From positions 118,770 through 182,769 of the forward strand of contig NZ_VTTM01000013.1 in assembly GCF_008364795.1 (NCBI RefSeq): DNA of 64,000 nucleotides. The letters are read 5' to 3'. Position numbers and translations under genes: made by a program. Positions 1 through 8,193 of the stretch are shown here, piece by piece; positions within the stretch are counted from its first letter, which is position 1, and each line of letters opens with the position of its first letter. Origin of the DNA: Azospirillum oryzae. Lineage in GTDB: Bacteria > Pseudomonadota > Alphaproteobacteria > Azospirillales > Azospirillaceae. The notes beneath the pieces are model-generated. The model saw nothing but the letters and a program-made list of their open reading frames with translations, was not told the origin of the DNA and made no database searches.

Positions 1-477
1 GTCGTCGATGCCGATGATGCGCGGTGTTGGGATCGGCGCCATCGTCTCCGCCCGGATTAGACGCAGCAGCGTGTCGCCGCTGACCGGCATGGCGAGCCGG
101 GTGGCCAACCGGGCGCCGGGATCCCCGCCGGCACTCAAGGCGATGGTGCGCTGCGCCTCGGCAAGCCGGCGGGTGCGCCTGACCCGCGGCGCCGTAATGG
201 TGGGCAGGCGTTCGGCGAAGACGCGGCGCGGGCAATCCGTTGTAGGGCAGCGGAAGCGGCGGACCTGCAGACGCAGTTCACCGACCCGACCCTGCCAGGG
301 CAGGTCACCCAGGCGACGGTCGTAACGGCTATGGACGCGACGCGATGGTCGGCCGCACAAAGGACAGGCCGCCGTGGCAGCACGGACATGGGCTGCCACC
401 ATGACACGATCGGCGTCGAGTGTGACCTGATCGACAATGAGGCCGGGCGGCAGCAGGGAAAGCAGCGATTTGGACAA
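1..477 (-). pseudogene. ISL3-family transposase, N-terminal part, cut by window edge
   Basis: Reading the minus strand from a TTG near 477 gives about 159 residues that run off the window edge. A zinc-finger-like CPLCG, the segment RVHSRYDRRLGDLPWQGRV and the segment VRRFRCPTTDCPRRVFAERL are typical of ISL3 transposase N-termini; the last residues seen (IIGIDD) lead into the DDE domain. The sequence is very close to the second copy at 10-14 kb. An in-frame stop lies just upstream of the TTG and no ribosome site is visible, so the true start may have been lost. Whether the rest of the gene is intact lies outside the window. Confidence 0.8.
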
Positions 478-586
478 GGATTCTGGTGCTCAGGAGGATA
501 GATCGTTCCTTTTATGTGCTCACTCCGCTGCCGCCTGACATCTGACCTGCACCGGGAATGCGGATGGACCAAACTTCATTCGGCCT

Positions 587-1060
587 TTACAGACGCGCCT
601 GATCGAGTTCGGCCGGCTGCCGGCTCTGGCTCGACGACAGCGCGGCGAACGGCGTCCGGGAACTTTCGCCTTCCTGGGATTCACCCACTACTGCGGGTGG
701 ACGCGGGACGGCCGGTTCATTGTGAAACGCAAGACACAGGCAAAAAGGCTGGCCCGCAAGTTGGGAGCGCTCCGCCAGGAAATGAAGAGGCGTATGCACC
801 AGCCCATCGCCGAGCAACATCTCTGGCTCTGCCAAGTGTTGCGCGGCCACTACGGCTACTACGGCTACTACGGTGTGCCTCACAACTATCCTGCCCTGAG
901 CGCTTTCCTGCAAGCAGTCCGGCGAATCTGGTACCACGTACTGCGACATCGCAGCCAAAAGGCCCGATGCCTCACCTGGGACCGCTTCAAGGCCCTCGTC
1001 CTGCGCTACACCTTGCCGACACCAACGATCACACGACCCTGGGCGGAGAGACCAGCATGA
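587..1060 (+). pseudogene. Group II intron reverse transcriptase/maturase, C-terminal fragment
   Basis: The frame reads TRLIEFGR, then FAFLGFTHYCGWTRDGRFIVKR..KRLARKL and a maturase (X domain) tail ending WDRFKALVLRYTLP. This matches the last third of LtrA-type proteins. The RT domains with YADD are missing, and the 5' side abuts unrelated sequence next to the ISL3 fragment, so this is a truncated remnant. A 9-bp unit (ggctactac) is duplicated, giving GYYGYYG. Unlike the intact maturase at 11-13 kb there is no HNH domain, so the two introns belong to different lineages. Confidence 0.8.
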
Positions 1061-1079
1061 CGTGGGTTACCCTCGGGAG

Positions 1080-1113
1080 GAGCCGGGTGCGGGAAAGCCG
1101 CACGCCCGGATCT
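1080..1113 (+). ncRNA. Group II intron domain V (3' end of the remnant intron)
   Basis: A 34-nt hairpin begins GAGCCGGGTGCGG, has a GAAA loop and returns with CCGCACGCCCGG. This is the domain V pattern, including the AGC catalytic triad near its 5' end. It lies 20 nt behind the maturase fragment, as expected for a group II intron. Domain VI and the 3' splice site probably follow within about 50 nt. Confidence 0.7.
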
Positions 1114-1144
1114 GTGAGGGCGAAAGCCAAATGGCTGAGCTACT

Positions 1145-1614
1145 CGACCGCTATCACCATGGAAAGCCTAAAACGAGCTGTGCCAACCTGACTCCCCTGA
1201 CCCGCTCCACATTGCCGCGGAGCAGACCGGCGGCCTCACCCGCCGAAGAGCACAGAACCCCCTCAGACACCACGCCTCGGGGCACGATCACCACGATGGG
1301 TGTTCCCTATAGCTCCACTCGGTGGCCAGAACCTCGGATTGATACGAAAGGCATCGAGCACCAGGCGCAGAAACGGAGTCTCGACCGTTTCGCGCAGGCC
1401 TGACATAGAAGGTCTGAGCGGCTTCCACTGCACCACTTATAATGATCCAACACGATAAACGATGGTACCTGCCTCAAGGTGTTTAAGCTGAGGTAAAGGC
1501 CAAGTATCAGGAAATAGGGCGTGTTCCTGACATGCTGAACCTGACGGTCAGCTTCCTGCCGTCCCTCGAAGCAACGTTGATAGACGAAACGGAATCTCCT
1601 CAACCACGCAATAC
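1145..1614. other. Intergenic region, no gene supported
   Basis: About 470 bp between the intron remnant and the LysR gene stop codon. Several short frames exist but none has a ribosome site or recognisable protein. Probably decayed mobile-element DNA. Confidence 0.4.
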
Positions 1615-2571
1615 TTAGCTTGACCAAAGATTATTGTAATCATTGGATTTAAAACGCTCAACGAGAGCCTCGACAAACACCCGCACCTTTGCAGGCATGA
1701 AGGCTCTCGTTTGGAAAGCTATATTCATGGTCAGCATAGGCAAGTGCCAGTCATCAAGGACAGAGACCAGTTTTCCAGAGGCGAGATCATCGTATATGAT
1801 GTACTTGGGCTGTACCAAAACACCAATATGGTCTAGCGCAGCTTTGACAACGACCTGTCCGTCATTTGTTGATAGAAAAGGAGTTACGTGTATCGTTGCG
1901 CTCTCTTCATTCTTTTTGAAGGACAATTCGTTCGGATTCAAAGCATAATCATAGATTAGCATCTTATGTCCGGCAAGATCAGCCGGCTCTTTGGGTGTGC
2001 CATAAGCTTCCAGGTACTGGGGGGAAGCTGCCAACACCCGTCGTGTTTTCGCCAACTTCCTGATGGTCAGCGCTCTATCCGCTTCAAACTGACGTGTCCT
2101 TATGGCAACGTCGACATTGTTGTCGATAATGTCGAGATAGCGGTTCGCGGCTACGATATCTATCGTGATATCAGGATAGCGAGCAGAGAATGATGACAGC
2201 ATCGGTTCTATGTGGAGAAGACAAAAGGACAGGGAAGCGGTTACCCGCAACAGTCCCGAAGGCTTGACAACGATGTCCTGAACCGATGCGTCGGCTTCTC
2301 TCATATCTGCAAGGATGGACTTGCAGCGGCGCCTATATTCGCTTCCGGCCTCCGTCAGAAACAACTGACGAGTCGTGCGTTGGACAAGCCTAACGCCCAG
2401 ACGTTTTTCAAGTTGGAACAATATACGACTTGCAGCAGAAACCGAGAGTTGAAGGGCTTCGGCCGCTTTGCTGATGCTGCCCGAGTCAGCGATCTGAACG
2501 AAAAGTTCGATTTGACGGAACTGATCCAAGTTAACGTCCCTCAAACATCGTTGGTCTCCGTCGACATCCAT
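1615..2571 (-). CDS. LysR-family transcriptional regulator
   Basis: A 318-residue frame with an N-terminal winged HTH (FRQIELFVQIADSGSIS, then SAASRILFQLEKRLG) and a substrate-binding domain to the C-terminus, the normal LysR length. The annotated ATG is at 2571, but an in-frame TTG at 2529 has GAGGGA seven bases upstream and gives the usual LysR start LDQFRQIELF, so it may be the real start. The gene is more AT-rich than its neighbours, suggesting separate acquisition. Subfamily residues look like the broad CrgA/DsdC-type group. Its target is unknown; it does not sit divergently beside the pca operon. Confidence 0.88.
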   Translation of the reverse strand: MDVDGDQRCLRDVNLDQFRQIELFVQIADSGSISKAAEALQLSVSAASRILFQLEKRLGVRLVQRTTRQLFLTEAGSEYRRRCKSILADMREADASVQDIVVKPSGLLRVTASLSFCLLHIEPMLSSFSARYPDITIDIVAANRYLDIIDNNVDVAIRTRQFEADRALTIRKLAKTRRVLAASPQYLEAYGTPKEPADLAGHKMLIYDYALNPNELSFKKNEESATIHVTPFLSTNDGQVVVKAALDHIGVLVQPKYIIYDDLASGKLVSVLDDWHLPMLTMNIAFQTRAFMPAKVRVFVEALVERFKSNDYNNLWSS

Positions 2572-3120
2572 AAGCCGGCTGTTTTAAAAACCGCTGCGGG
2601 TCGGCTGCTGAAACAGATCCAGTGATCATGACACAACCGATCGCTTGCAGACTGGTCAAAGCGACAGGCTGCAGTCACTCTTGCCAGAGGAAGCCCCGTC
2701 ATCGGCCGAGCCACACACGCATTGGCCAGGATACTATCCAAGCTTTTTCCCAGATTTAGCAAATGTTATTTGCTCAAACAATCCTTATCATCCACGGTTT
2801 CTTGCCTATACTAACGTGGCAGTGTCAAATAAATGTCCGCCGGATTCAGCTCTATATCTAGACGAAGGGTTGCTTCGTTGTAAGTTCGTATATGATCAAC
2901 ACGAAGCATCATCAGCAGATGATGAGGCGTATTTTTTCCTTTGTCTGGACATTTATTTAAATGAGATAGGATTTTTTATTAACGTCTCATGTAAATGCCG
3001 CCTTCTTGTCAGTCTTGATTGTTACAGAGTCAATGAGGAAGGTGGCGCTAAGTCCACGTTCAGCAGCTCTAGGCCTGTGGTGGCAGCAACAAACCGTTTG
3101 ATCTTTGGGAGGGTTCCAGC
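2572..3120. promoter_or_regulatory. AT-rich intergenic region with a short palindrome
   Basis: 550 bp between the divergent LysR and chemoreceptor genes with no convincing coding frame. It contains the inverted repeat AGCAAAT-gtt-ATTTGCT (2758-2774) and is markedly AT-rich, so it probably holds both promoters. An operator role for the palindrome is inference. Confidence 0.4.
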
Positions 3121-5271
3121 TTGAACAGCCTGCTTCTGCGACACAAAATCCCCTGTGCTGTGGTGGCATCTGCAGTCCTTACCGGCTTGCTGCTTGGCGG
3201 ATTCGCCTATGTGACGGCGATGGAACGGTTGAGAACAGCCGCACAGGACAAGCTGGTGGCGCTCGCTGATGCCCGGGCTCATAGCGTCCAATCCTACATC
3301 GAGGGGTTGGAGGGTGACATCGTCTTGACGGCCAACACCCGTTCAATGCGTGATGCTGTCATGGCGCTGCACGATGGCTGGCGGACTGAAAGCCAACGTG
3401 GTGATCCTGCGGCCTCGTTGCGCAAGCGCTACATCGATGACAACCCCTATCCGGCCGACGAGCGTTACCGACTGGAGAAGCCAGACGGAATAACCATCTA
3501 CGATATGGCACACCTTAGGCTGCATTCGTGGATGACGGATTTGATGCATCGCCGCAAGCTTGCCGATGTGCTGGTGGTGATGCTGGACGGCAGGATTGTA
3601 TATAGTACAGCGAAAGGCAGTGACTTTGGGGCTACGGTCACCTCCGGTCCACTGCATGTGCTGCTGGAAGACATAAAGCTCGATACAAGGCTTGGCACCA
3701 CAAGGGTAGCCGATTTTTCTGCCTATGCGCCAGCCGGCGGGGTTCCCTCGGCCTTCCTTGCTACTCCGGTCGTCCTTCAGCAGGCGGATGGCGGTGTTCA
3801 AGCGCTCGCGACGCTAGTTTTCCGCCTCCAGTCCGATGGCCTGGACCGGATCATGCGCGCCAAAGATGGAATGGGTGATACCGGTGACACTTTCCTGTTG
3901 GGGGACGATGGCCTAATGCGCAGCACGCCGCGTTTCTCAACAGAAGCGGCCACATTGAAACGTTATGAGGGTGGCGCCAAGGAAACGATCTCTGCCAGCC
4001 GCGATCGTACCGGTATTGTCGAGGCGCGTAACGTCGGTGCCACCGGTCAGGCGCTCATCGCTTACCGCCCGCTAATTCACCCCACCTTGACGTGGATGGT
4101 GCTGGCGGAAGCAGCAGTCGAAGAGGTTCTCACACCCGTCCGCATCATGCGAAACCAGATGGTCGTCGCTGGTGCGGGCATGGTGCTGTTGGTATGCCTT
4201 GGCGGTATCGCCTTCGCCCGAGGCATCACACGTCCGCTGTCGGCCTTGTGCGAAGCGATGCAGCGCCTGGCGGCCGGCGACCGGCAGCTCCCGGTTCCGG
4301 CGCGGGATCGGGGTGACGAGATCGGGCGAATGGCCGATGCCATGCAGGTGTTCAAGGATGCGTTGATCGAAGCTGATGCGCTTCACACCGAGCAGGAACG
4401 CGCACGCGAATTGGTCGGCGAGCGAACCCGTCAACTCGAGCAGTTGACGGATAGCTTTGACAAACGGATAGGCAGCATTGTCCATGCTGTGGCTGGCGCC
4501 GCCGACGGTCTGGAAACATCAGCCAAGTCAATGAGCACCGACGCAGACAAAACGCTAAATATCGCAACCGAGGTTGCCACCGCTGCCGAGCAGACCGCAG
4601 CAAACGTTGGGACCGTTGCTATCGCTGCGGAGCAACTGCGCGCCTCGATCAATGACATTGGCCACCACATCGGGGAGTCGGGACGTATCACTCGGGCCGC
4701 CATCTCGGCTGCGAGCCAGGCTGGCGATACAATGGAAGCGGTCGTCGACACGGCGAAACGCATCGGCGCTGTCGTTCAACTGATCCACGAGATCGCCGCC
4801 CAGACTAACCTGCTGGCGCTCAACGCCACCATCGAAGCGGCCCGCGCGGGGGAGACAGGAAAGGGCTTTGCCGTGGTGGCTAATGAAGTAAAGCATCTGG
4901 CTGCTCAGACCGCCAAGGCGACGGACGAGATTCGTGGGCAAATCGGCACCATGCAATCGGTTACCGATGGAGCGGCGGTGGCCATCGGCCAAATCGTCTC
5001 GGTGATCGAAGACATGGGCCGCATCTCCGGCATCGTCGCCGAGGCTGTCGAGGAGCAGGGGACCGCGACCAAGGACATCGCCGCCAACGCCAATCAGGCG
5101 GCCAAGGCAACTCAATCAGTCAACTGCGTCATTGAAGGGGTGGCGTGTTCGGCCGAAACCACCAAAACGGTGGCCAACGAGGTCCTGGCATCCTCGCAAA
5201 ATCTGACACGGCAAGCGCGCTACCTGCGCGAGGAAATCGAGCAATTCTTGTCCAGCGTGAGAGCGGGATAG
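3121..5271 (+). CDS. Methyl-accepting chemotaxis protein
   Basis: A 716-residue membrane chemoreceptor. Transmembrane segment 1 lies near residues 10-32, followed by a roughly 310-residue periplasmic sensor of dCache-like size, transmembrane segment 2 near 348-368, a HAMP segment and a cytoplasmic signalling domain. The signalling hairpin tip is clear (EIAAQTNLLALNATIEAARA, then GKGFAVVANEVKHLAAQT). Start: TTG at 3121 with a strong GGGAGGG seven bases upstream; no ATG fits. It should signal to CheW/CheA, none of which are in the window. Position beside pcaIJF suggests taxis to an aromatic acid, but the ligand cannot be read from sequence. Confidence 0.93.
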   Translation: MNSLLLRHKIPCAVVASAVLTGLLLGGFAYVTAMERLRTAAQDKLVALADARAHSVQSYIEGLEGDIVLTANTRSMRDAVMALHDGWRTESQRGDPAASLRKRYIDDNPYPADERYRLEKPDGITIYDMAHLRLHSWMTDLMHRRKLADVLVVMLDGRIVYSTAKGSDFGATVTSGPLHVLLEDIKLDTRLGTTRVADFSAYAPAGGVPSAFLATPVVLQQADGGVQALATLVFRLQSDGLDRIMRAKDGMGDTGDTFLLGDDGLMRSTPRFSTEAATLKRYEGGAKETISASRDRTGIVEARNVGATGQALIAYRPLIHPTLTWMVLAEAAVEEVLTPVRIMRNQMVVAGAGMVLLVCLGGIAFARGITRPLSALCEAMQRLAAGDRQLPVPARDRGDEIGRMADAMQVFKDALIEADALHTEQERARELVGERTRQLEQLTDSFDKRIGSIVHAVAGAADGLETSAKSMSTDADKTLNIATEVATAAEQTAANVGTVAIAAEQLRASINDIGHHIGESGRITRAAISAASQAGDTMEAVVDTAKRIGAVVQLIHEIAAQTNLLALNATIEAARAGETGKGFAVVANEVKHLAAQTAKATDEIRGQIGTMQSVTDGAAVAIGQIVSVIEDMGRISGIVAEAVEEQGTATKDIAANANQAAKATQSVNCVIEGVACSAETTKTVANEVLASSQNLTRQARYLREEIEQFLSSVRAG

Positions 5272-5498
5272 GCGCTCGGACCCGCATCAATGAGTTGAGC
5301 TACTATGAGACATACAAATCATCCGCGTAACAAGATGCTTGTCACTTTAGGAAAATCATATTTGCGCTTTCTGGGAAAGTTCAAAAAGGCCGCAACCGGG
5401 CAACCTCCATTTGCGCGTCCATAGGCGCTAAGTGCCTGATTTTAATGGAACGTAAAAAGCCGAATCGGAGGTGCTGCCAAGTCTCATTAGAAAGCGTT

Positions 5499-5513
5499 GT
5501 GCGATTATCGGAC
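5499..5513 (-). promoter_or_regulatory. Putative PcaR/PcaU-type operator, site 1
   Basis: The minus strand reads GTCCGATAATCGCAC, one mismatch from GTTCGATAATCGCAC, the 15-bp sequence reported for the IclR-type activator PcaR at Pseudomonas pca promoters. It lies about 105 bp before the pcaI start. Confidence 0.5.
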
Positions 5514-5582
5514 ATTCGTGCTGTAATCGCTCTTGACGACATCCAGCGTCGGACCGCATCACAGTGAAGACGCCAAATAGGC

Positions 5583-5597
5583 GTTCGATTACCGGAC
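5583..5597 (+). promoter_or_regulatory. Putative PcaR/PcaU-type operator, site 2
   Basis: GTTCGATTACCGGAC is a weaker match to the same 15-bp sequence. Read in the same direction as the plus strand at site 1 it also forms a direct repeat (CGATTAYCGGACAWT). It ends 20 bp before the pcaI start, where it would overlap the promoter or leader. Confidence 0.4.
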
Positions 5598-5616
5598 AAT
5601 TGTGTGGGAGGAAATG

Positions 5617-6297
5617 GTGATCGACAAAAGTATGTCATCGCCCGAAGCGGCGGTTGCCGACATTTTTGACGGAGCGTCGGTGATGATCGGCGGCTTTGGT
5701 GCGGCCGGAATGCCGGATCGCCTGATCGAAGCGCTGATCGCGCAAGGTGCGCGTGATCTCACCGTCATCAACAACAATGCAGGAAATGGTGACGCCGGTC
5801 TTGCGGCTCTACTGAGGGAAAAGCGCGTACGCAAGATCATATGCTCGTTTCCGCGCCAATCAGACTCGCATCACTTCGATGCACTCTATCGGGCAGGTGA
5901 AATAGAGCTGGAACTGGTGCCGCAGGGCAATCTTGCCGCACGCATACATGCTGCCGGCGCCGGTCTCGGCGCAATCTTCACGCCAACCGGCTATGGCACG
6001 CTTCTGGCCGAAGGCAAGGAAATACGTGAGATCGATGGGCGCAACCATGTCCTCGAATACCCAATCCACGCTGATTTCGCGCTGATCAAGGCGCAATCCG
6101 GCGACCGCTGGGGCAATCTCGTCTACCGCAAGACCGCTCGCAACTTCGGTCCCATCATGGCGATGGCTGCGGCTTGCACGATTGCTCAGGTGAACGAGAT
6201 TGTCCCATTGGGCGCGCTCGATCCAGAGACGGTCGTGACGCCGGGCATTTTCGTCCAGCGTGTGGTGATGACAATGGCCTCGGCTGCTGCCGCCTGA
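5617..6297 (+). CDS. pcaI: 3-oxoadipate CoA-transferase subunit A
   Basis: Alpha subunit of the enzyme that moves CoA from succinyl-CoA to 3-oxoadipate in the beta-ketoadipate pathway. The glycine-rich CoA-transferase signature (VMIGGFGAAGMPDRLIEAL) is near residue 20 and the length of 226 is normal. Several starts are possible; GTG 5617 gives the family-typical MIDKS and has GGAGG five bases upstream, whereas ATG 5614 is too close to it and GTG 5602 precedes it. pcaJ follows after 13 bp and pcaF after that, so the three form one operon. AtoD/ScoA are related, but the pcaF neighbour favours PcaI. Confidence 0.92.
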   Translation: MIDKSMSSPEAAVADIFDGASVMIGGFGAAGMPDRLIEALIAQGARDLTVINNNAGNGDAGLAALLREKRVRKIICSFPRQSDSHHFDALYRAGEIELELVPQGNLAARIHAAGAGLGAIFTPTGYGTLLAEGKEIREIDGRNHVLEYPIHADFALIKAQSGDRWGNLVYRKTARNFGPIMAMAAACTIAQVNEIVPLGALDPETVVTPGIFVQRVVMTMASAAAA

Positions 6298-6310
6298 CAG
6301 GAGAATGACC

Positions 6311-6949
6311 ATGAAGCGCATGGACCGCGATGCTATGGCCCGTCGTGTTGCCCAGGACATTCCGGAGGGCGCCTACGTCAATCTTGGCATTGGTTTGCCG
6401 ACCCGCGTTGCCGACTTCCTGCCGCCTGACAAAGAGATTTTCCTGCAGAGCGAAAACGGTCTGCTGGGAATGGGGCCCGCGCCGGCTCCAGGCGATGAGG
6501 ACCCCGAACTGATCAATGCGGGCAAGCAACCGGTGACACTTCTCCCCGGAGGCTGCTTCTTTCACCATGCCGACTCTTTCGCGATGATGCGTGGCGGCCA
6601 TCTCGACATCTGCGTTCTCGGCGCCTTTCAGGTCTCGGTGCGAGGCGACCTCGCCAATTGGCACACGGGGGCCGCCGATGCCATTCCAGCTGTCGGCGGC
6701 GCGATGGACTTGGCGATCGGGGCCAAGCAGGTCTTCGTCATGATGGACCTGCTGACCAAGGCTGGCGGTAGCAAGCTGGTCGAGCAATGCGATTATCCCC
6801 TGACTGGGCTTGGTTGCGTGTCACGCGTCTACACCGATCTTGCCATCTTCGAGGTAGGCGCCGGCGGCGCCCGCGTGATCGAGACAGTCGACGGCCTTGG
6901 TCTTGAAGCGTTGCGAGAGTTGACTGGCCTTCCTCTTAAACAGGCGTGA
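6311..6949 (+). CDS. pcaJ: 3-oxoadipate CoA-transferase subunit B
   Basis: Beta subunit of the PcaIJ transferase. The motif SENGLLGMGP near residue 55 contains the catalytic glutamate that forms the CoA thioester. Length 212 residues, as usual. Of two close ATGs the second (6311) is preferred because AGGAG lies seven bases before it; the first (6305) is only one base from it. It lies 13 bp after pcaI and just before pcaF, consistent with co-transcription and with a heteromeric enzyme. Confidence 0.93.
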   Translation: MKRMDRDAMARRVAQDIPEGAYVNLGIGLPTRVADFLPPDKEIFLQSENGLLGMGPAPAPGDEDPELINAGKQPVTLLPGGCFFHHADSFAMMRGGHLDICVLGAFQVSVRGDLANWHTGAADAIPAVGGAMDLAIGAKQVFVMMDLLTKAGGSKLVEQCDYPLTGLGCVSRVYTDLAIFEVGAGGARVIETVDGLGLEALRELTGLPLKQA

Positions 6950-6962
6950 ACGAGGATTCGTG

Positions 6963-8171
6963 ATGACCAATGCCTTCATCTGTGATGCGGTACGCACCCC
7001 GATTGGCCGTTACGCCGGCAGCTTGTCCGGCGTGCGCGCCGATGACCTTGGGGCTTTGCCACTGGCGGCGCTGTTGACCCGCAACCCTGGCCTTGATCCC
7101 AAGGCGATTGAAGAGGTGTTCTACGGCTGTGCCAACCAGTCGGGAGAGGACAACAGGAACGTCGCACGCATGAGCTTGCTGCTCGCCGGCCTGCCTCACA
7201 ACGTACCAGGCGTTACGCTAAATCGCCTCTGTGCCTCCGGCCTCGAAGCCGTCGGAGCTGCAGCGCGTGCGATCCGGACCGGCGAGATGGCATTGACCAT
7301 CGCCGGCGGCGTGGAGTCCATGTCCCGGGCACCATTCGTGATGGGCAAGTCGGCTACGGCATTCGGACGTGCACAGACACTTGAGGACACGACGATGGGG
7401 TGGCGTTTCGTCAACCCACGGCTAGAGGCGCTCTACGGTGTCGAGACCATGCCGCGCACCGGAGAAAACGTGGCGGTCGACTATGGTGTGACGCGTGCTG
7501 ACCAAGATGCATTCGCCGCCCGCAGCCAGCAGCGCGCCGTCAGCGCGCAAGCCAATGGCTTTCACCACGCGGAGATTATCCCGGTCGCCGTCCCGGGACG
7601 CAAAAAGGGCGAAGTGGATCAGGTCTCCGTCGACGAGCATCCGCGTGCCGGAACGACGATCGAGACGCTCAGCACGCTGAAACCGCTGTTTGGTCCCGAC
7701 GGGACAGTTACCGCCGGCAACGCCTCAGGTATCAATGACGGCGCAGCCGCGATGATTGTCGCCAGCGAGTCGGCCGCCAAACGCTTTGGATTGACTCCGC
7801 GTGCACGCATTCTTGGGATGGCTTCCGCTGGTGTAGAACCCCGAATCATGGGCATTGGCCCGGTGCCAGCGGCACGAAAGCTGATGGAACACCTTGGTCT
7901 GAGAATCGAGCACTTCGATGCAATCGAGCTCAACGAAGCCTTTGCGAGCCAGTCGCTCGCAGCTCTGCGGGAGTTTGGCCTCCCAGATGACGCTCCCCAT
8001 GTGAATCCCAATGGTGGAGCGATTGCTCTTGGCCATCCGCTTGGGATGAGTGGCGCCAGGCTAGCGTTGACACTCACGCACCAGCTCGAGAAAAGCGGCG
8101 GTAGACGCGGTTTGGCCATGCTGTGCGTTGGCGTCGGCATGGGACTCGCTCTCGCAATTGAGCGTGTGTAG
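6963..8171 (+). CDS. pcaF: Beta-ketoadipyl-CoA thiolase
   Basis: Cleaves 3-oxoadipyl-CoA with CoA to succinyl-CoA and acetyl-CoA, finishing the beta-ketoadipate pathway. The acyl-binding cysteine is in RLCASGLEAV (near residue 89), the catalytic histidine in GGAIALGHPLGMSGAR and the second cysteine in MLCVGVGMG. The stretch YGCANQSGEDNRNVARM is highly characteristic of PcaF/PaaJ. 402 residues, normal length. The GTG at 6960 directly before the ATG is an alternative start. The IS4 element begins only 22 bp behind the stop codon, so anything once downstream in the operon has been separated. Confidence 0.94.
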   Translation: MTNAFICDAVRTPIGRYAGSLSGVRADDLGALPLAALLTRNPGLDPKAIEEVFYGCANQSGEDNRNVARMSLLLAGLPHNVPGVTLNRLCASGLEAVGAAARAIRTGEMALTIAGGVESMSRAPFVMGKSATAFGRAQTLEDTTMGWRFVNPRLEALYGVETMPRTGENVAVDYGVTRADQDAFAARSQQRAVSAQANGFHHAEIIPVAVPGRKKGEVDQVSVDEHPRAGTTIETLSTLKPLFGPDGTVTAGNASGINDGAAAMIVASESAAKRFGLTPRARILGMASAGVEPRIMGIGPVPAARKLMEHLGLRIEHFDAIELNEAFASQSLAALREFGLPDDAPHVNPNGGAIALGHPLGMSGARLALTLTHQLEKSGGRRGLAMLCVGVGMGLALAIERV

Positions 8172-8193
8172 TGGTGGTAACCGTCCGACGATG

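Larger units (their letters stand above)
5272..5616 (+). promoter_or_regulatory. pca promoter region
   Basis: 345 bp with no gene between the chemoreceptor and pcaI. It holds two 15-bp operator-like repeats (listed separately). A typical sigma-70 box pair could not be assigned with confidence. Confidence 0.5.

Noticed and set aside
514..1191. 225-codon plus-strand frame through the intron remnant
   Set aside because: It is an out-of-phase frame over the maturase fragment; the other frame carries the recognisable residues.
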